Shown one piece after another: positions 46,000 through 58,730 of a DNA stretch of 64,000 nt; the first letter of the stretch is position 1; every line of letters begins with the position of its first letter. The stretch comes from Lasioglossum baleicum (lineage: Eukaryota; Arthropoda; Insecta; Hymenoptera; Halictidae), in assembly GCF_051020765.1 (NCBI RefSeq), contig NC_134937.1, forward strand, positions 13,198,947 through 13,262,946. Reading direction: 5' to 3'. The position numbers and the translations under genes were made by a program. Below the pieces are notes generated by a model. The model was not told the DNA's origin. It saw only the letters and a program-made list of their open reading frames with translations, and made no database searches.

Positions 46000-47600
46000 G
46001 GCGGCGGTGGGTGGCGCAACGTCGGCTTTCTCGGCGTGGTCGTTTAAGTGGCATCCACAGGTAGTTGATTTCGCTGGTGGCCGCGTTTCGCAGGCTCCGA
46101 GCTCTCGGAACAGATGGCAACTAGTGGCTGAATACGACACGCCGAGAGATCTCAAAATATTTCAGCCCTCGAGGTGCCGAGGCTGTAGTGCGCCCGCGCG
46201 CATACTCCCCTATACAAACACAAGAGTAAACACATAGAAACACAGCCGGACACAGACAGATGCATAGACAGACAGGGAAGAAACACAGACAGAACGGCGC
46301 GGCAGCGGCGGCGGCTGTGAGAGCGGAGCGCTTTAATTAAATTCTTCGGGGGCACTTCTTTTGCTGGATTTAAAAAAAAACATTCGCTCTCTCGTACAAA
46401 TACCTAGCCCTCGACATCGTGCAATTGCATCTCATGGCCGATGCGCCGACGCCGAGCACCGCGGCGCTGCACCGAATCCCCGAGGAAATTTTTTTCGAAA
46501 GCTCGACTCAATTATTCGCATCGAGGAGTTCATTCCCTTTGTTCGATCCCGTTCCAACGGCACGGAATAAGCGTTCCAATTTATGCTCGGTTCATTGTCC
46601 TTGGGAGAACGTCCTTCCACTATTCTTCTTCTTTGTCTTCTTTCCTTTTTTCTCCGTCTTCTTCTACGTCTTCTTGTTACGCCACACGCAAAAAACAATC
46701 GATTTCGAAACGCTTCGTCAGCTTCCACGGCGATTTCTGTTCCGTAAAGATCGTACGCTGCCTGGGTGAAAATTCGTCCGTTTTCCGTTTTACCGTTCCA
46801 CTTTTTCAAACAAGCTAAAAACAAGATCGCACCGAAAAAGGATGATAAAAAAATCTCTATCCAGGTCACGGGGAACAGGATAATTTCGTGCTAGAAAATA
46901 GCCCGGGCATCCGAGAGGACGGAGCCTTTTCCTCTCGCAACAAGAAAACAATTTAGATAACTCGAGAGTCCCGTCTCTCCTCTCCCGGCTTTCTCTCTCC
47001 CCCGAAAATAGACGAGAGAACCTACCCAATGATAAATGGTCGTGTGTCATCACTCCATCCTAGACACGTACCCTCCACAGATCTTCCTCCCCGCGAAAAA
47101 ACCGTAACAAAAGACTTCTCTCCGGACTGCTCGGCCATAATTCGTCAAAAACTCGGATCGGTCGACCGAGTCCGTGGCAGGGGGAAGAGTGAAGGGTGGG
47201 GGATGGCCGGGTAACGAAAATGGGTACGGGGAGGGTCGAGGGGGATGAAAAATAAAGAAGCAAAAGGGGCGGAGTACATGAAATTCCAGGCCGGAGCAGT
47301 AAATTCCGGTGTCGCGTCGATATTTTCGCCGTGCGCAACATTCGTCGAATATGTCCATCCCCTAGCCATCCTGCATCACCCCCCACCCAACCCCCTGAAC
47401 TTCAACGAACCCTCTGCACCCCCATGAACCCCCTGCGAAGGGATCAGCACGAGCCACGAGACTGGAAAAAGACGAAATAGCGGGGGGAGACTCATTCGAG
47501 TCCGGCTGAAAAGCTCGTTTCCACGGTGGAAATCGGAACGTGCCGCGTCCCTCCGCTCTTTTTCCACCCCTTCGGCCTGAAAACTCGACCTCCCACCCTT
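46000..47600. other. gene-free GC-rich stretch
   Basis: Many overlapping open frames on both strands (for example 46432-46869 minus and 47050-47386 minus) have low-complexity Arg/Ser/Pro composition and no domains. No gene is supported. Confidence 0.45.
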
Positions 47601-47602
47601 CA

Positions 47603-47705
47603 AACCGATTCCGGGGGTTCTGTAATCCAGAAAAGCAGCTCGCGATTCGATGGGAACAGCTAAAGACGCTCGAGAGACCGGCTAAGCAAGCTTACCGTGT
47701 CAATT
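47603..47705. repeat. dispersed duplication, copy 1
   Basis: ACCGATTCCGGGGGTTCTGT to GCTTACCGTGTCA recurs at 47997-48098 with small gaps. It ends in CTTACCGTGTCA, which on the minus strand is a splice-donor-like TGACACG/GTAAGC. Confidence 0.75.
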
Positions 47706-47996
47706 TAAGTATTTCTAGTCGTGCTACGGTATCACAAAATGGCGACGAGCTTCTCGGTCCTGGATAAACAACGTAGACGATTCTACTACAGTGTAATGAA
47801 GTCCTGAGGCGAGCTGTGTACAGATGGCGGCTGGACTTTGTGATTATATTTCTGCAGTCTGCAAGTATAAAGGATTAAGAATTCATTCGTGTTTGCTTCG
47901 CTAGAACTGAACCAGACGAAAAATCCGTCAAACAAATTTTTTATTCAGAAAACAGACATAGTGTGAAAAATATGCAAAAGCATGGACGGCTCAGGA

Positions 47997-48098
47997 AACC
48001 GATTCCGGTGGTTCTGGTAATCCAGAAAAGCAAAGCAGCTCGCGATTCGACCGAAAACGCAGTTAAGGGCTAGAAAAGAGGGGCTTACCGTGTCACCC
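47997..48098. repeat. dispersed duplication, copy 2
   Basis: Second copy of the 47603-47705 block. GTAATCCAGAAAAGCA and GCAGCTCGCGATTCGA are conserved, as is the terminal minus-strand donor-like motif. It lies inside a long minus-strand open frame (47945-48406) that has no recognisable domain. Confidence 0.75.
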
Positions 48099-48597
48099 GC
48101 GAAACCCTGATTCTCTCCTTTCCTCTTTCTCCTCCTTCCACAATCTCTCGTCCCCCGTTTGCCCCCTATCTCGCTCGCCTTAATCGAATGCACCCCGCGG
48201 TGAGGAGATTTTATTAAAACTAGTACGTTCCCGAGAGGAGATTTGGTTTTCCTCCTTTTAAATCGAGCGCCGCCACTCGAGAGCCGGCTTCCAGAAGACT
48301 GTTTTCTTTTTCTCTCCTCCTCTCGCCTCTCCTCGTTCCTTTTCTCTTTGTAAACCGAATGCTGCCGTCGGGACACCGCCAGTCGATGGGCTCTCGAAAG
48401 CTTCAATTTCGTTAATCAGCAAGCAAATGCGAATGCTTATGCAAATAGCAGTTTTCGTGGCACCGTGAACGATTTATGAAGCGTATTATGAAGAATTACG
48501 AAGTAAATGGTTTTCTCGTTACCACTAGAAATTGTAGGAGCAAATTCTCGATGATCGCACAAATCTGTACGAAAACAACTTATTTTTTGATATGATA

Positions 48598-49133
48598 TTG
48601 GGTCGTTCGGAAAGTCATTTCGTTCTTCGTGTAGAAATGACATTGCTTCCATTTGTTATTACTAACCTTATTTTAAATCGCAAAATCGTGGTATATCTTG
48701 ACAGTAACTTCCTACCTCACAGTGGTTTCTAGTCTTCGAAGTATGTTTTTATCATCGCATCAAATATGCAAAATCAAAGTACGCATTTCCATCGCCTTTT
48801 ACTTTTTTATTACCGCAAGGATAAAAGTGCAGTGCACGAAAGAAAAATTCGTGCGCTCTGTTTAAGGAGAGAAAGTACCATCGATCACTATTTTTTTCGC
48901 TTTTTTCAACATTTTTTATGCGGTGCAAATTTTTTATGTCGTGCAAACAAGAAAAATCATATAACTCAATAATTGCTAATAACAAAACAGAAATTCTCTA
49001 GCATGGGATCTTTAAGTTGTCGGAAAAATCGCAAGAGATCATAGAACAAAATGTCATAAAACTTATTCTAAATGGTAAAAAATTGGCTTTCATTTTCCCT
49101 TTAGAAAACGAAATGACTTTCCGAACGACCCAA
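48598..49133 (+). mobile_element. mariner element, internally deleted, both ends intact
   Basis: Perfect 27-bp inverted ends (TTGGGTCGTTCGGAAAGTCA...) are flanked by TA at 48596-48597 and 49134-49135. The plus-strand interior keeps an N-terminal transposase piece (LLFYYRKDKSAVHERKIRA, 48787-48850 region) and a C-terminal piece (LSEKSQEIIEQN, about 49018-49055). The catalytic D,D,D middle is missing. At 536 bp it is non-autonomous. Confidence 0.9.
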
Positions 49134-49139
49134 TATATT

Positions 49140-50380
49140 ATAATATAATTGGTATAATATCCATTTTTTGGTAAACGGGAGGAAGAGAAAGAGAAAGACA
49201 ACACGACAGGACGTTCAAGTGTCCGCGAGAACGAGAAACACGGTGGCAGCACACGTTTGCGGGGATATATCCACATCCAGGCAGATCTAATCGAGGGAGA
49301 AGGGTGCTCGTGCTGCACCCTGCTGCAATTCCACGGTGAATCATGCGCCGCGATACAATCGAGGCTCTCCCGTGCATCCACGTGAGCGGTCTGCGGCTCG
49401 TCGATGAGCGTCGAGCCGCTCGTCGACGCGAATCCATTTGTATCCTCTTATATCAAGATGCAATCTGATGACTGGTGAAACGACCCTGCAATTTTGTCGA
49501 GTGTTCTCTCTCTCCTTTCCGCTTCTCTCCGTTCTGCTCCGCTCCGGGGCGAGCGTTCTTCACCGTTCCGCCCGCGATTATCGCGGGAAACACCGGCCAC
49601 CCGCGCAATTTATTAAGAAATCCCGTCGAAACGGAATCGCCGTATCGCCGAGATGCTTATCCTTGTCTCGCTGTCCTTCTACAGGACGCTGCAATTGCGC
49701 AGGACACGCTACAGGTCCTTAAAGAATCCTCGTTTTCAAAAAAATTCAAAAAGTCATATTTTACGTTCAGTGCATTGAATTCAGCTCACGGTTACCGTAG
49801 TCAAAATTGCAGCACAGTTTGGAAATTAATTGAAACCGGGTGGAAAAACCGGCGTGCAATTTGTTGAAAACACAAACGTCGCTGTTCAAACAAACTGCAA
49901 ACAACAGCTACAACGCTCTCCGCTCGAACGTTTAATGCCTGTTCATTTAAATCACGAGCTAATCGGCCTCGGCAAAAGGGAACACTTAAGCCGAGATAAT
50001 TTTCGATCGTTTAACCGGGAAATTGGATTAAAGAACGGGGCCGATAATACAAAGGAATGGTGACTATGAATCTCCGTCCCTTAATGAACGTAATACTATT
50101 TTATTTCTGCTGGCCAGCGTGATTATAAGACTCCGGTAATTCGGTTCGATGATTACGGCTCGGATAAAATTGTGAAACGAAGCTGTATAACAAAATCGGA
50201 CATGTACTTCTACTACTTCCATTGCGTGCGATTCTCTTTTTATGCGAATACATCGTCCTCGCTTTCCTCCATTTTCTTGGAACGTTCTCCTTCCGTAATT
50301 ATTCGATCAAGAGTTTCTCATGACCAAAGCGGATTAGTAAAAAATTCTACGTCGTATAAGGGTTAAGTTTCGCGAATGCG
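49140..50380. other. gene-free stretch
   Basis: No supported gene or transposon. Frames at 49438-49867 are open by composition only. Confidence 0.4.
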
Positions 50381-50860
50381 CCCAGAATAAATTGTGTCGC
50401 GGTACCACCAGCCTACGCTTTCTCTCTCTCTCTCTCTTTCTCTCACCCCCGTAACATCTTTCCGTCTCGTTACTCGAAGTTTTATCTCTTCGTACAACTT
50501 GCCCGAGCCTTTTCTTTATAAATACAACACACACCGTTGCCTCCGGGTTAACCTACCACCGAGGACAACCCTTTCGATGTACGGTCTGCGTCGAGTATTT
50601 ATGTTGCTTTGTGGGGTACAGAGATCCTCGTCTAAGATTAGCATTACGGACGCAGAGGACGACCATGATGTCCTGCATACCGTGTGAATCTAGGGCCCGC
50701 CAAGGGACATGGAAAGAGGGTGGCCCGCGGAATCATTCTTATTTGTCCTTGACACGATCTCTCTACTTAGCTAATTAATTTGGTGGGATTCTGGTTAAAT
50801 ACTGATCTACACATTTTCGCGCGCGCGCGTTTCGGTGAATATTTCGAAATATTCATTTTC

Positions 50861-51125
50861 ATTAGTACATCTTAATACATTTATGGATGGTGTTTTGGTT
50901 AGTTAATTAATTTAGTGGAATTGTGGCGAAATGCTGATGCACATTTTTATTGTGCATACATTTAATGTACATTCTTATTGTACATCTGATGTATACATTT
51001 AATGTACACATTTTTGTTGTACATCTAATGTATAAATTCAATGTACACACATTTTTATTGTACATTTAATGTATACATTTATAATGTACATTTTTATATT
51101 AATGTACATTTTAATACATTTGTGG
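50861..51125. repeat. TGTACATTTAAT-type AT-rich repeats
   Basis: Variants of TGTACATTTAATGTATACAT alternate with TTTTTATTG spacers in irregular units of about 40 bp. It is simple-sequence derived and non-coding. Confidence 0.75.
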
Positions 51126-51885
51126 ATAGGGTTTCGCTGTTCGGAACACACACGAAGAGACAAATTATGATTCATTCTGAAAATGTTTGCTCCAGCATAT
51201 ATTTTCTTGCACAAGTTTAGTGTTACTGTATAATTGTCGTCAAGTGAACCTACATTCCCCATAGATGCAGTCTATTACAAGAAACTAACAATGTGGATCG
51301 AAATTTCTACCTGAACACTTTAGAAACCACGTATTTCTTTCTTCAGCCACGTTCTTTGTAACATCTGGCCCGACCTCCATTCCTCAAGTTCTTTAAGCCG
51401 CGTCTACACGTTTCTCGTATCACGAATCATCAGTCGCCGTGCTGGTTTGCTCTCTCCTCTAGTCCATCGATCGACGTTTCTTTCTTGAAGTTCTTGCCTA
51501 AGCACGTTCCACCCGCATTACACGTAGATCCGCGTCAATTAGTCAGAGAGAGGAAGAGAGGTCGTTTCTGTCTGCGGAGAGCTTACGTTACCATGGTGCT
51601 CGAGTACCTCCGTGCACAGGGGATAATACACCTCGGCAACTACGAGGTATCGTCTCGAAGACAGTGGAATTGTTACTTCCGTTTGTACAGCTTCGATCAT
51701 CGCTAAATACTATTATACTCTGCTTCGCCGAAATACCGATAGCTTGTTTCAATGGCAGACACGGAGCCTAAAGACGTCGATATGAGCAACGGATTTCATT
51801 TACTCGCTGGACTTCTCCCTTCGGTGGAGAATCACGTTCCACCATTGTTCCTTACAGTTTATTTCGAAAATGTTTGTACTTTGCA

Positions 51886-52073
51886 TAAATGTAGGGTTAG
51901 CAACTTGCAATTTTCTTAGACGAAGTTTAAGAAAGTGGAACCGAATAAAATCTTATTTTCAGTGGTAGTAGCCTTTGCGGATCTGAAACAAATAAAAATC
52001 GTACTAAACTCTGTTGAATTTTATGTTTTTCTTGAAATTCTTCAGGAGCCATAAATGCATAAAGATCCTCAAT
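51886..52073 (-). mobile_element. hAT-like MITE, degenerate
   Basis: The right end CATAAATGCATAAAGATCCT and interior AAAATCTTATTTTCAGTGGTAGTAG match the copy at 10830-10990. The left end is decayed (AATGTAGGGTTAGCAAC) and no target duplication is visible. Confidence 0.55.
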
Positions 52074-53076
52074 AAATGTACATCTTCGCAATAAGTAAAA
52101 TATTAAATTTCCTAACAATTAGTTTGCATTTGATTCGATTTCGTTTTACGAAACCTTACGTAAAAATACTTTGATCGCACAAGCTTGAAATTTATTTTCA
52201 AAAGAGTGTATTTAACTTGCAAAAAGGTGAATTTGGAGTGCAAAACAATTATTATAGACATTTCACAATCTCTCAATGCAAAAGACAAAACGAAATGAAA
52301 GAAACGCAGAGAATCAAGAAGGACGCGCACACGCGACGCGATCGTGGAAATCCGAACAAGGGCTGGCGTAATGATCAAAGGTTCTCTATGAGCTGGAACC
52401 AAAAATCTACGGGTACGGTCTCGCAACACGAGTACGCCGAAGGAAAACAAAGCAAGGTTACAGTAAGCGAGAGGCGGTGTCCCCGGTGCGTAGAACACTC
52501 ACACAAAAACATTCAGCCGTGTGATTAATTCGCAAAGGCCGCGGGGGCCAGGAACCGGTGCGGCGCGTCGCACAAAAGGATTCCGTAACGACGGAAGTGG
52601 TTCCTGTGATTAATTATAGAATGACTCGGCGATAGGATCGCGAGTTTGCGTCGGTCGTTTCGTAGGGATTCGCGCGGGGATGCAACGCGTGTATCTTCCA
52701 CGGAGGAGAGCCACTTTTCTTCACGGGATGTATGTATGTATATGTATTTAATGTATGCGCAGTCATTCCTGATTCAGCAGAGCTCTGCGGCGCAGGATGA
52801 GTCATTCCCTCGTGCATTGACACTCGAGCTGGTAACGTAGGCACTTTACAGCCTCCGAACGAGAGCATCCCCTTCTCTATCTATCCATCTATCTCCTCTT
52901 CGTCTATCCATCTGACTGTCTCTCTTACTCCTATGGTTTTTCGATCCGTCTCGTTTCCACCCTCTATCAATTCGACGTGTTGCTGCGGCAACACCAGTGT
53001 CAGCAACATTACCAGCCCCTGCGCCGACGAGATAGAAATGTCAAGCCGGCTAACAAGGACGCCACTAACATATATA

Positions 53077-53487
53077 CACTACCGGCCAAAAGTTTCGAAT
53101 CACTTGCTGATTTTTGTAAAAATCGAATGATATCAAATATTAACTTGTTCAATAATATTTCGAAACAGATTTCAGCATTTTCTTATGTCCATAACGCTCT
53201 TGCATAATTTATACACCCAGTGTAAGACAATGTGCGGAATGCCCTTTTGCAGAGGGACATCTTTGGCAACTTCTACAAGAAGCATGGAAAAATATCAGCA
53301 ACATCAGAAGCAAACCCTGAATATGTCAGGCTGTTATTAAAAATAAAGGCGGGTTTTTAATGAAAGTGCAATTTGAAAAATTGTAAAACATACTGCTCGT
53401 TGTTCTAAAGGTATTTCGTTCTTCTTATTAACACACCTACTGTTTCTCTGAATTTACGCCGTGATTCCAAACTTTTGGCCGTTAGTG
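53077..53487 (+). mobile_element. Tc1-like element, internally deleted, with transposase C-terminal relict
   Basis: Inverted ends CACTACCGGCCAAAAGTTTC and CACTAACGGCCAAAAGTTTG (reverse strand) sit next to TA. A frame near 53262-53355 reads LWQLLQEAWKNIS, then after a stop ICQAVIKNKGG, the conserved tail of Tc1 transposases. About 410 bp remain of an expected 1.5 kb or more. Confidence 0.88.
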
Positions 53488-53829
53488 TATATACAGTTCG
53501 CGTATAGTTCGCGCGAATGTCGGTCCTCGTTCCGCGAAATTAAAACCGGCCGAGCATATGTTAATGCGCTCTCTGTATTCTATCTCTTGCTCTCTCTCTA
53601 ATAACGATTCACGGCCATCGTCGTTTCGCTTTGAATTCGTGCGAATCGATATATAGCAGAGATCGCGGCACACCGACCGGATGCCGGTCGTCACCCCTAA
53701 CTTGCTGGCCACCCTAACCGCAAACCCGTGAACCGCCGTTTAGGCGATCTACGGACTTCGGGAATGGCGGTGGGAGATTGGAGGAAAATTTTTTGATTCG
53801 TTGGATACGCTGGGGACACCAAGATTGAC

Positions 53830-54260
53830 GTTGATTGAGTGGATCAAGGAGAGTTAGAGTGAATTAGGGGACTCGATCAGGTAGATTGTAATAATTGTTT
53901 CGTTATTTCGGCCCAGTGTGTCAGTGTTTCGCTTAAAAATGCATAAAGACCATGATGAAACATCCGATACATTTCCCACAAAACGTTGATTGAGTAGATT
54001 AGAGGACTCGATCAGGTAGATGTAATAATTGTTTCATTATTTCGGCGCAGTGTGTCAGTGTTTTGCTTGAAAATTCATAAAGATCACGATGAAACTTCCG
54101 ATACATTTCCCATAAAACGTTGATTGAGTGGATTAGAGGACTCGATCAGGTAGATGTAATAATTGTTTCATCATTTCGGCGCAGTGTGTCAGTGTTTCGC
54201 TTAAAAATGCATCAAGTCCACGAACAAAACTTTTGATAAATTTCCCGCGAAACCAATTTG
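53830..54260. repeat. 134-bp tandem repeat, three units
   Basis: ACTCGATCAGGTAGAT recurs at 53871, 54006 and 54140, and CAGTGTGTCAGTGTTT follows in each unit. Units two and three are closest to one another. Each unit contains an ATAAAGAYCAYGATGAAAC segment. Confidence 0.9.
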
Positions 54261-55082
54261 CTCAATTGCCGAGTCGTCGTTGATTCCGACAACTTTCCCG
54301 GTGAACAAATCGCCGCCGTAAAATCCGCATCGCGGGCCGAAGTATTAAATCGCATGCAAAAGGAAAAAAAGTGGACGCGAACGGTGGGAGCCAGTAAATT
54401 CGCGACGCGCCGCGCGAATGCAAGCGTCGCGGCGCATTAGGCGGAATAATTTATGGCTGCGGGAATCGTAGTCACCGGCTAGAACGGATGACACACGTAA
54501 GACAAATGGCGGCGAAGCAAACCGCGACGGTAATCTCTCCGTGCGTTTGCCCGGTTGATCCTGCGGGATTCGCGTTCCACTGGTCCTGCTCGGCGATATC
54601 ATCCCATTATGGTTCTCTCGCACGAGCTTCCCTGCGAATCGGTAAGCTCATCGTGTATTCACCGTGCGATTCCTTTGACTCGAGCCAGAACCGATTATCG
54701 ATGCCGATCGACGCCGTTCGGGACATACGACCGATAAGCGAACGGTACCGAAATTAGTCGACGCCATGGAAACGGGAATTAATATCGAAGAACGATCGTG
54801 GAATACCAATACGACGCCCCGGGGCCGTCCGAGGATGACCAACAAGTGCCAAGGTCCGCGAAACTACGCCCGAGCTCCACTACCGATTCGACGGTTCTGT
54901 GGGCGAGATAATATTCCAGACGCGAGAACTCAATTTGGCAATAGTTTAGAATATATGGCCGAACTGTAATAGTTTATAATCTATGGCATGTGTTAACAAA
55001 CGGAAGCAGTACCATTTTTATTTGTTCGATAGAAAGTCTGCTTCATAGATTTTTATCAGTTACCGATTTCTGTACATTTATG

Positions 55083-55431
55083 CAGGCTGTGGCCGGACGG
55101 GTGGTACAACCGAGCAGGGGCTGTACCACATGTAAAAATAAGTCGAAAAAAAGGAATAACATTTTTTCGTTTGGCAGCTCGTTTTCGAGAAAATCGAGTT
55201 TAAAGTTCCGCCAGGTTCGCGTGTTTTAGTATATGTGCAGGAAGTAGAATTAGTTGTTCATGGTCAGACGCGTCAAACGATTCCTATGCAGTAGGACGTG
55301 TATTTTCAAACCCGGTTTTCTTGAAAATTAAGCGTGAAACAAAAAGATGTTGTTCCTTTTTTTTTACTTATTTTTACATGTGTGATAGTATCACCCCATG
55401 CTCGGTTGTACCACACGTCCGGCCACAGCCT
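55083..55431. mobile_element. MITE with CAGGCTGTGGCCGGAC ends
   Basis: The left end CAGGCTGTGGCCGGACGGGT and the inverted right end CAGGCTGTGGCCGGACGTGT share about 80 bp with small gaps (TGGTACAACCGAGCA, CATGTAAAAATAAGT). The element is 349 bp and non-coding. Flanks ...TTTATG and TATATT give no clear duplication, so I could not assign a superfamily. Confidence 0.82.
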
Positions 55432-55440
55432 GTATATTAG

Positions 55441-55615
55441 TACTACAGCTGATCTTTATGCAAAATAAACATTTTCTACCAGAATTGTGCCACAAACTGA
55501 AGTGAAATAGCAATTAATTTTCTTTCTTGATACGTTTAGTGGGTTGAAAATAATATAACACTACTATTTTAAATTAAAACTACCCATTTTTGTCATAAAC
55601 TCGAACTGTTTTAGT
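55441..55615 (+). mobile_element. hAT-like MITE, degenerate
   Basis: CTGATCTTTATGCAAAATAA, then GCCACAAACTGAAGTGAAAT and TTTTCTTTCTTGATACGTTTA follow the 38085 copy in order. Both termini are damaged. It directly abuts the previous element. Confidence 0.6.
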
Positions 55616-56299
55616 CTAACAAAGGTACCTTCTATTTTACGTTCTTTAATAAAGTTCCATTTTATTCTTCGTTAGCTGAATTCATTAATGGACAGAATAG
55701 GATTTTTCTGTAATCTTCCCTGTCTCTTTGCTTCCGAAACGCGAATTACATAATTTTGCATAATGTTTTAAAATTAAAAATTTATTGAATCATGCATAAA
55801 ATGTGTAATACATTATTGCAACTGCAGTAGCTACATTCTTCGGAAACCGGCAAAAATATTTTTTATTGTTTCTTTTAGGTTTTTTTCGTAGGATTAAGGT
55901 TTATAAAATTCTATGCATATACTATGGAGGATTAAGTGCCATCATTGTGTAGACAAAATTGCAAATAGGAAGCGACAGCTTTGAACGTTTCTAGAGACGT
56001 CCTTCTACAGTATTCTCTTTTGTCTGACTACAGCTGTGTCTATTCTACTTAGAATTTCTATGATCATGAGCCATCATTCTACGCTACATATTTCAACATG
56101 GATCTTGCTACTAATCCATAAACTCTGCCATAAGCAATGTTGAAAGCCGTAAGATGGCGATGAACAAATTATTATTACAACAAATCTTGCGTTTCTTATT
56201 CTCTGCTTGTGTTTCCTTCCACGCATTATCGAGAAACGAGAAGGCGCATCCCGCAGCGCCCTTGCAATTCTGGAAAAGAGACTACCCGCTCAAGATATA

Positions 56300-56508
56300 T
56301 TGGGTTGGCAAAAAAGCAATTTCGGTATTTTCAGGTGAAATAGAACCCAATTTTTTTATCCAAGCAATGAACTGTAATCGATAGAATATTTTCCATTTTG
56401 TTCGATGATCTTTTGCCATCTTTCTGGTAGCTTCACAAGATCCAAGTGTGATTTCAGGTTATCATCATTTCACCTGAAAGTACATAAATTACTTTCTTGC
56501 CAACTCAA
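56300..56508 (-). mobile_element. mariner element, internally deleted
   Basis: Inverted ends TTGGGTTGGCAAAAAAGCAA and TTGAGTTGGCAAGAAAGTAA (reverse strand) are flanked by TA. The minus strand encodes LVKLPERWQKIIEQNGKYSI, the conserved C-terminal block of mariner transposase. Only about 209 bp remain. It is a different lineage from 48598-49133 by end sequence. Confidence 0.9.
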
Positions 56509-56509
56509 T

Positions 56510-58600
56510 AATAATAAAGACGGTCTCTTCGGAGGGGCTATCTCGTTATTTCCGAAATTCCGTGTTCTGGATAAGACTTGATTCGGTCCGGATCACTCTG
56601 AACAAGAAAGATGATCGGCTAAATGCGAGAAGAGACTTCTAATCTGTCATGATACCCTAGAAGATGATTCAGCAAAGGGAGGATTCACCGGTAAACAGCT
56701 ACTTTCACTCGACAGCGTGTTCGACTACCGGAAGTGGCTATCGGGGTCGACGAAACTAAAATTGCTGATCGATTAAGGTTACCCCGCTGATTCACTAGCT
56801 TACAGACTGATCACCGAAGGGGTCCGAGGAGAAGGAGGAGAACACCGGTGAAACGTGGGTCTTCATAAATCAAAGGATTACGACGGGATTACTTGAGAAC
56901 GAGACACGCGTTGTCCATGCGTGCGGGCCTTGGTCGATCCGAGACCACAAAAACGTCCGAACTGTTACTATTACAAAGGTCAATTTATACTTCCGTTCAC
57001 ATGGCTGAAGCAAGTGACGAATTTCTCACGCGATACACGTAAACAGCCTGAAAACATAATTTCTGTATATTTGCTGGCGATGCACAGTAATATCGAATAT
57101 TAACTTTCATTTCGACTCGACACTTTGCAAACACTCGGCTTAATGAACAATCAATTTACGACTGTTTGTCCGGATCGCGGAATTTCTCCTATGTATCTGA
57201 TTTTAAATCGTATTTATCCCTTCAAAGCGCAAAGATTAAATTCCGTACGATTTTTAATGCAGTCGAGCATTCCTACTAACAATTATTAAACCCTTTTATC
57301 GACACCTTGCATGAAATTCAACAGTTCTACAGATTTTTCAGTATATTACTGCACGTTTTATTAAAATTTCTTTTGAATTCTTAAATTTGGTTGAACCAGC
57401 GTTTTCCAAATATTTTAATAGATATAATAAAAATACTTTGTTTGCAAAAGCTCGAAATTGATTTTCAAAAGGGTGTATTTGACTTGCAAAAAGGATGTAC
57501 AAATATTTTAATAGATATAATAATATAGACACGTTATATAGAGGGGTAATAAAAAGTTTTATTTATTCGTAGATATTATGGTATGAAAATTCTTTTTTCA
57601 GTAAAGAACTTTCGCCCAGGTTGGAAACCGCTGGACTAAACCTAATTTCGTTCAACATGGGGGTGTTGAAGGCCATCGATGAAGCTCCGGGGTACGTCCA
57701 ATATTTTTATGGATGAAGGGGGACGCAGCCCCTCCCCCCCCTGGAAAACAGACATCACCTTTATTCATACATCCGTTGCCGAGTCGAATTCTTCCCCATG
57801 CAGATTAAATCACGTAGACTCGGTATCCGCGCGAAAGGTGCGCGCGAACGTGCGCCGATTTCCAAAGAAGTCTAGATCTCTATGGCAACTCGCGACTGCA
57901 TATTGCGCGGCTTCTAAAACGGCCCGAAAACTTATTGGCCGTTTCGCGACTTACGTAAGCAATTTCGTTGGATCAAGAACCGCGATCGCGGATATGTTTC
58001 GTGGCTGGGATCGTCGGAACACTGATTCTACAATGGTCGCTCCATCTGCGATCTGTATCCCTAGTTTCGACTCGGTTTAACAAGTTTTATGTTGTTCATG
58101 CTTGAAGTCCAAAAGGATAAGACTGGACATGTCGTGTGTCCAAAACAATGTTTTAAAATTAAATTTTTCTTAACCCTAATCCATCCCTCGTGTCAATTTA
58201 ACACAGTTTCACCGAAATAAGTTATACTGTTGTGTTATTTGTATGATAGGTAAATTTTTCCGAAACTTCGTGTCTTTTATTTTTCTAATGCGAAACACAT
58301 AACCGAAAAACCTATAATAAGAAATCGATCTGTTATCACTGTGTCAATTTGATAATTTTTAATATACTATATTTAATATATACTTTGATAATTAATAGAA
58401 CATATAATTTTTTATCACAGAAGTCTGCTGATCAATTTAAAAAGAAAGCAAGAGATAATATCAAATAGAATAGAATTTTTCATCATTCTTCTCTAAATAT
58501 CCAACTTTCAATGTATTTATTGAATTGTACTAATATCTTCATTTTTGAGGTCCATCGGTATTTAGGAAGCAATGCTCGTATATAAACCAAGTATGGTTTA
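56510..58600. other. gene-free stretch
   Basis: No supported gene. A 22-bp direct repeat AAATATTTTAATAGATATAA (about 57408 and 57502) brackets roughly 75 bp that resembles 52150-52235, possibly a small insertion with a target duplication. Confidence 0.4.
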
Positions 58601-58730
58601 TGTAGCATAAACAATACATGAACATATTAACATATTACATATTAATTCTCTTAGCAATACATAATAGTACATAATAGTAATTTAACTTACAACTAGTTTA
58701 TATAGCTTCTACTTGGTAAACTTAATGAGA

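Noticed and set aside
47945..48406. 153-codon minus-strand open frame with Lys/Arg-rich middle
   Set aside because: Composition driven by CT-rich sequence, no recognisable domain; only the donor-like motif inside was kept as a finding.
51485..51706. 73-codon plus-strand frame (KFLPKHVPPALHVDPRQLV)
   Set aside because: Balanced composition, but no family recognised, no splice or promoter context, and too short to support.
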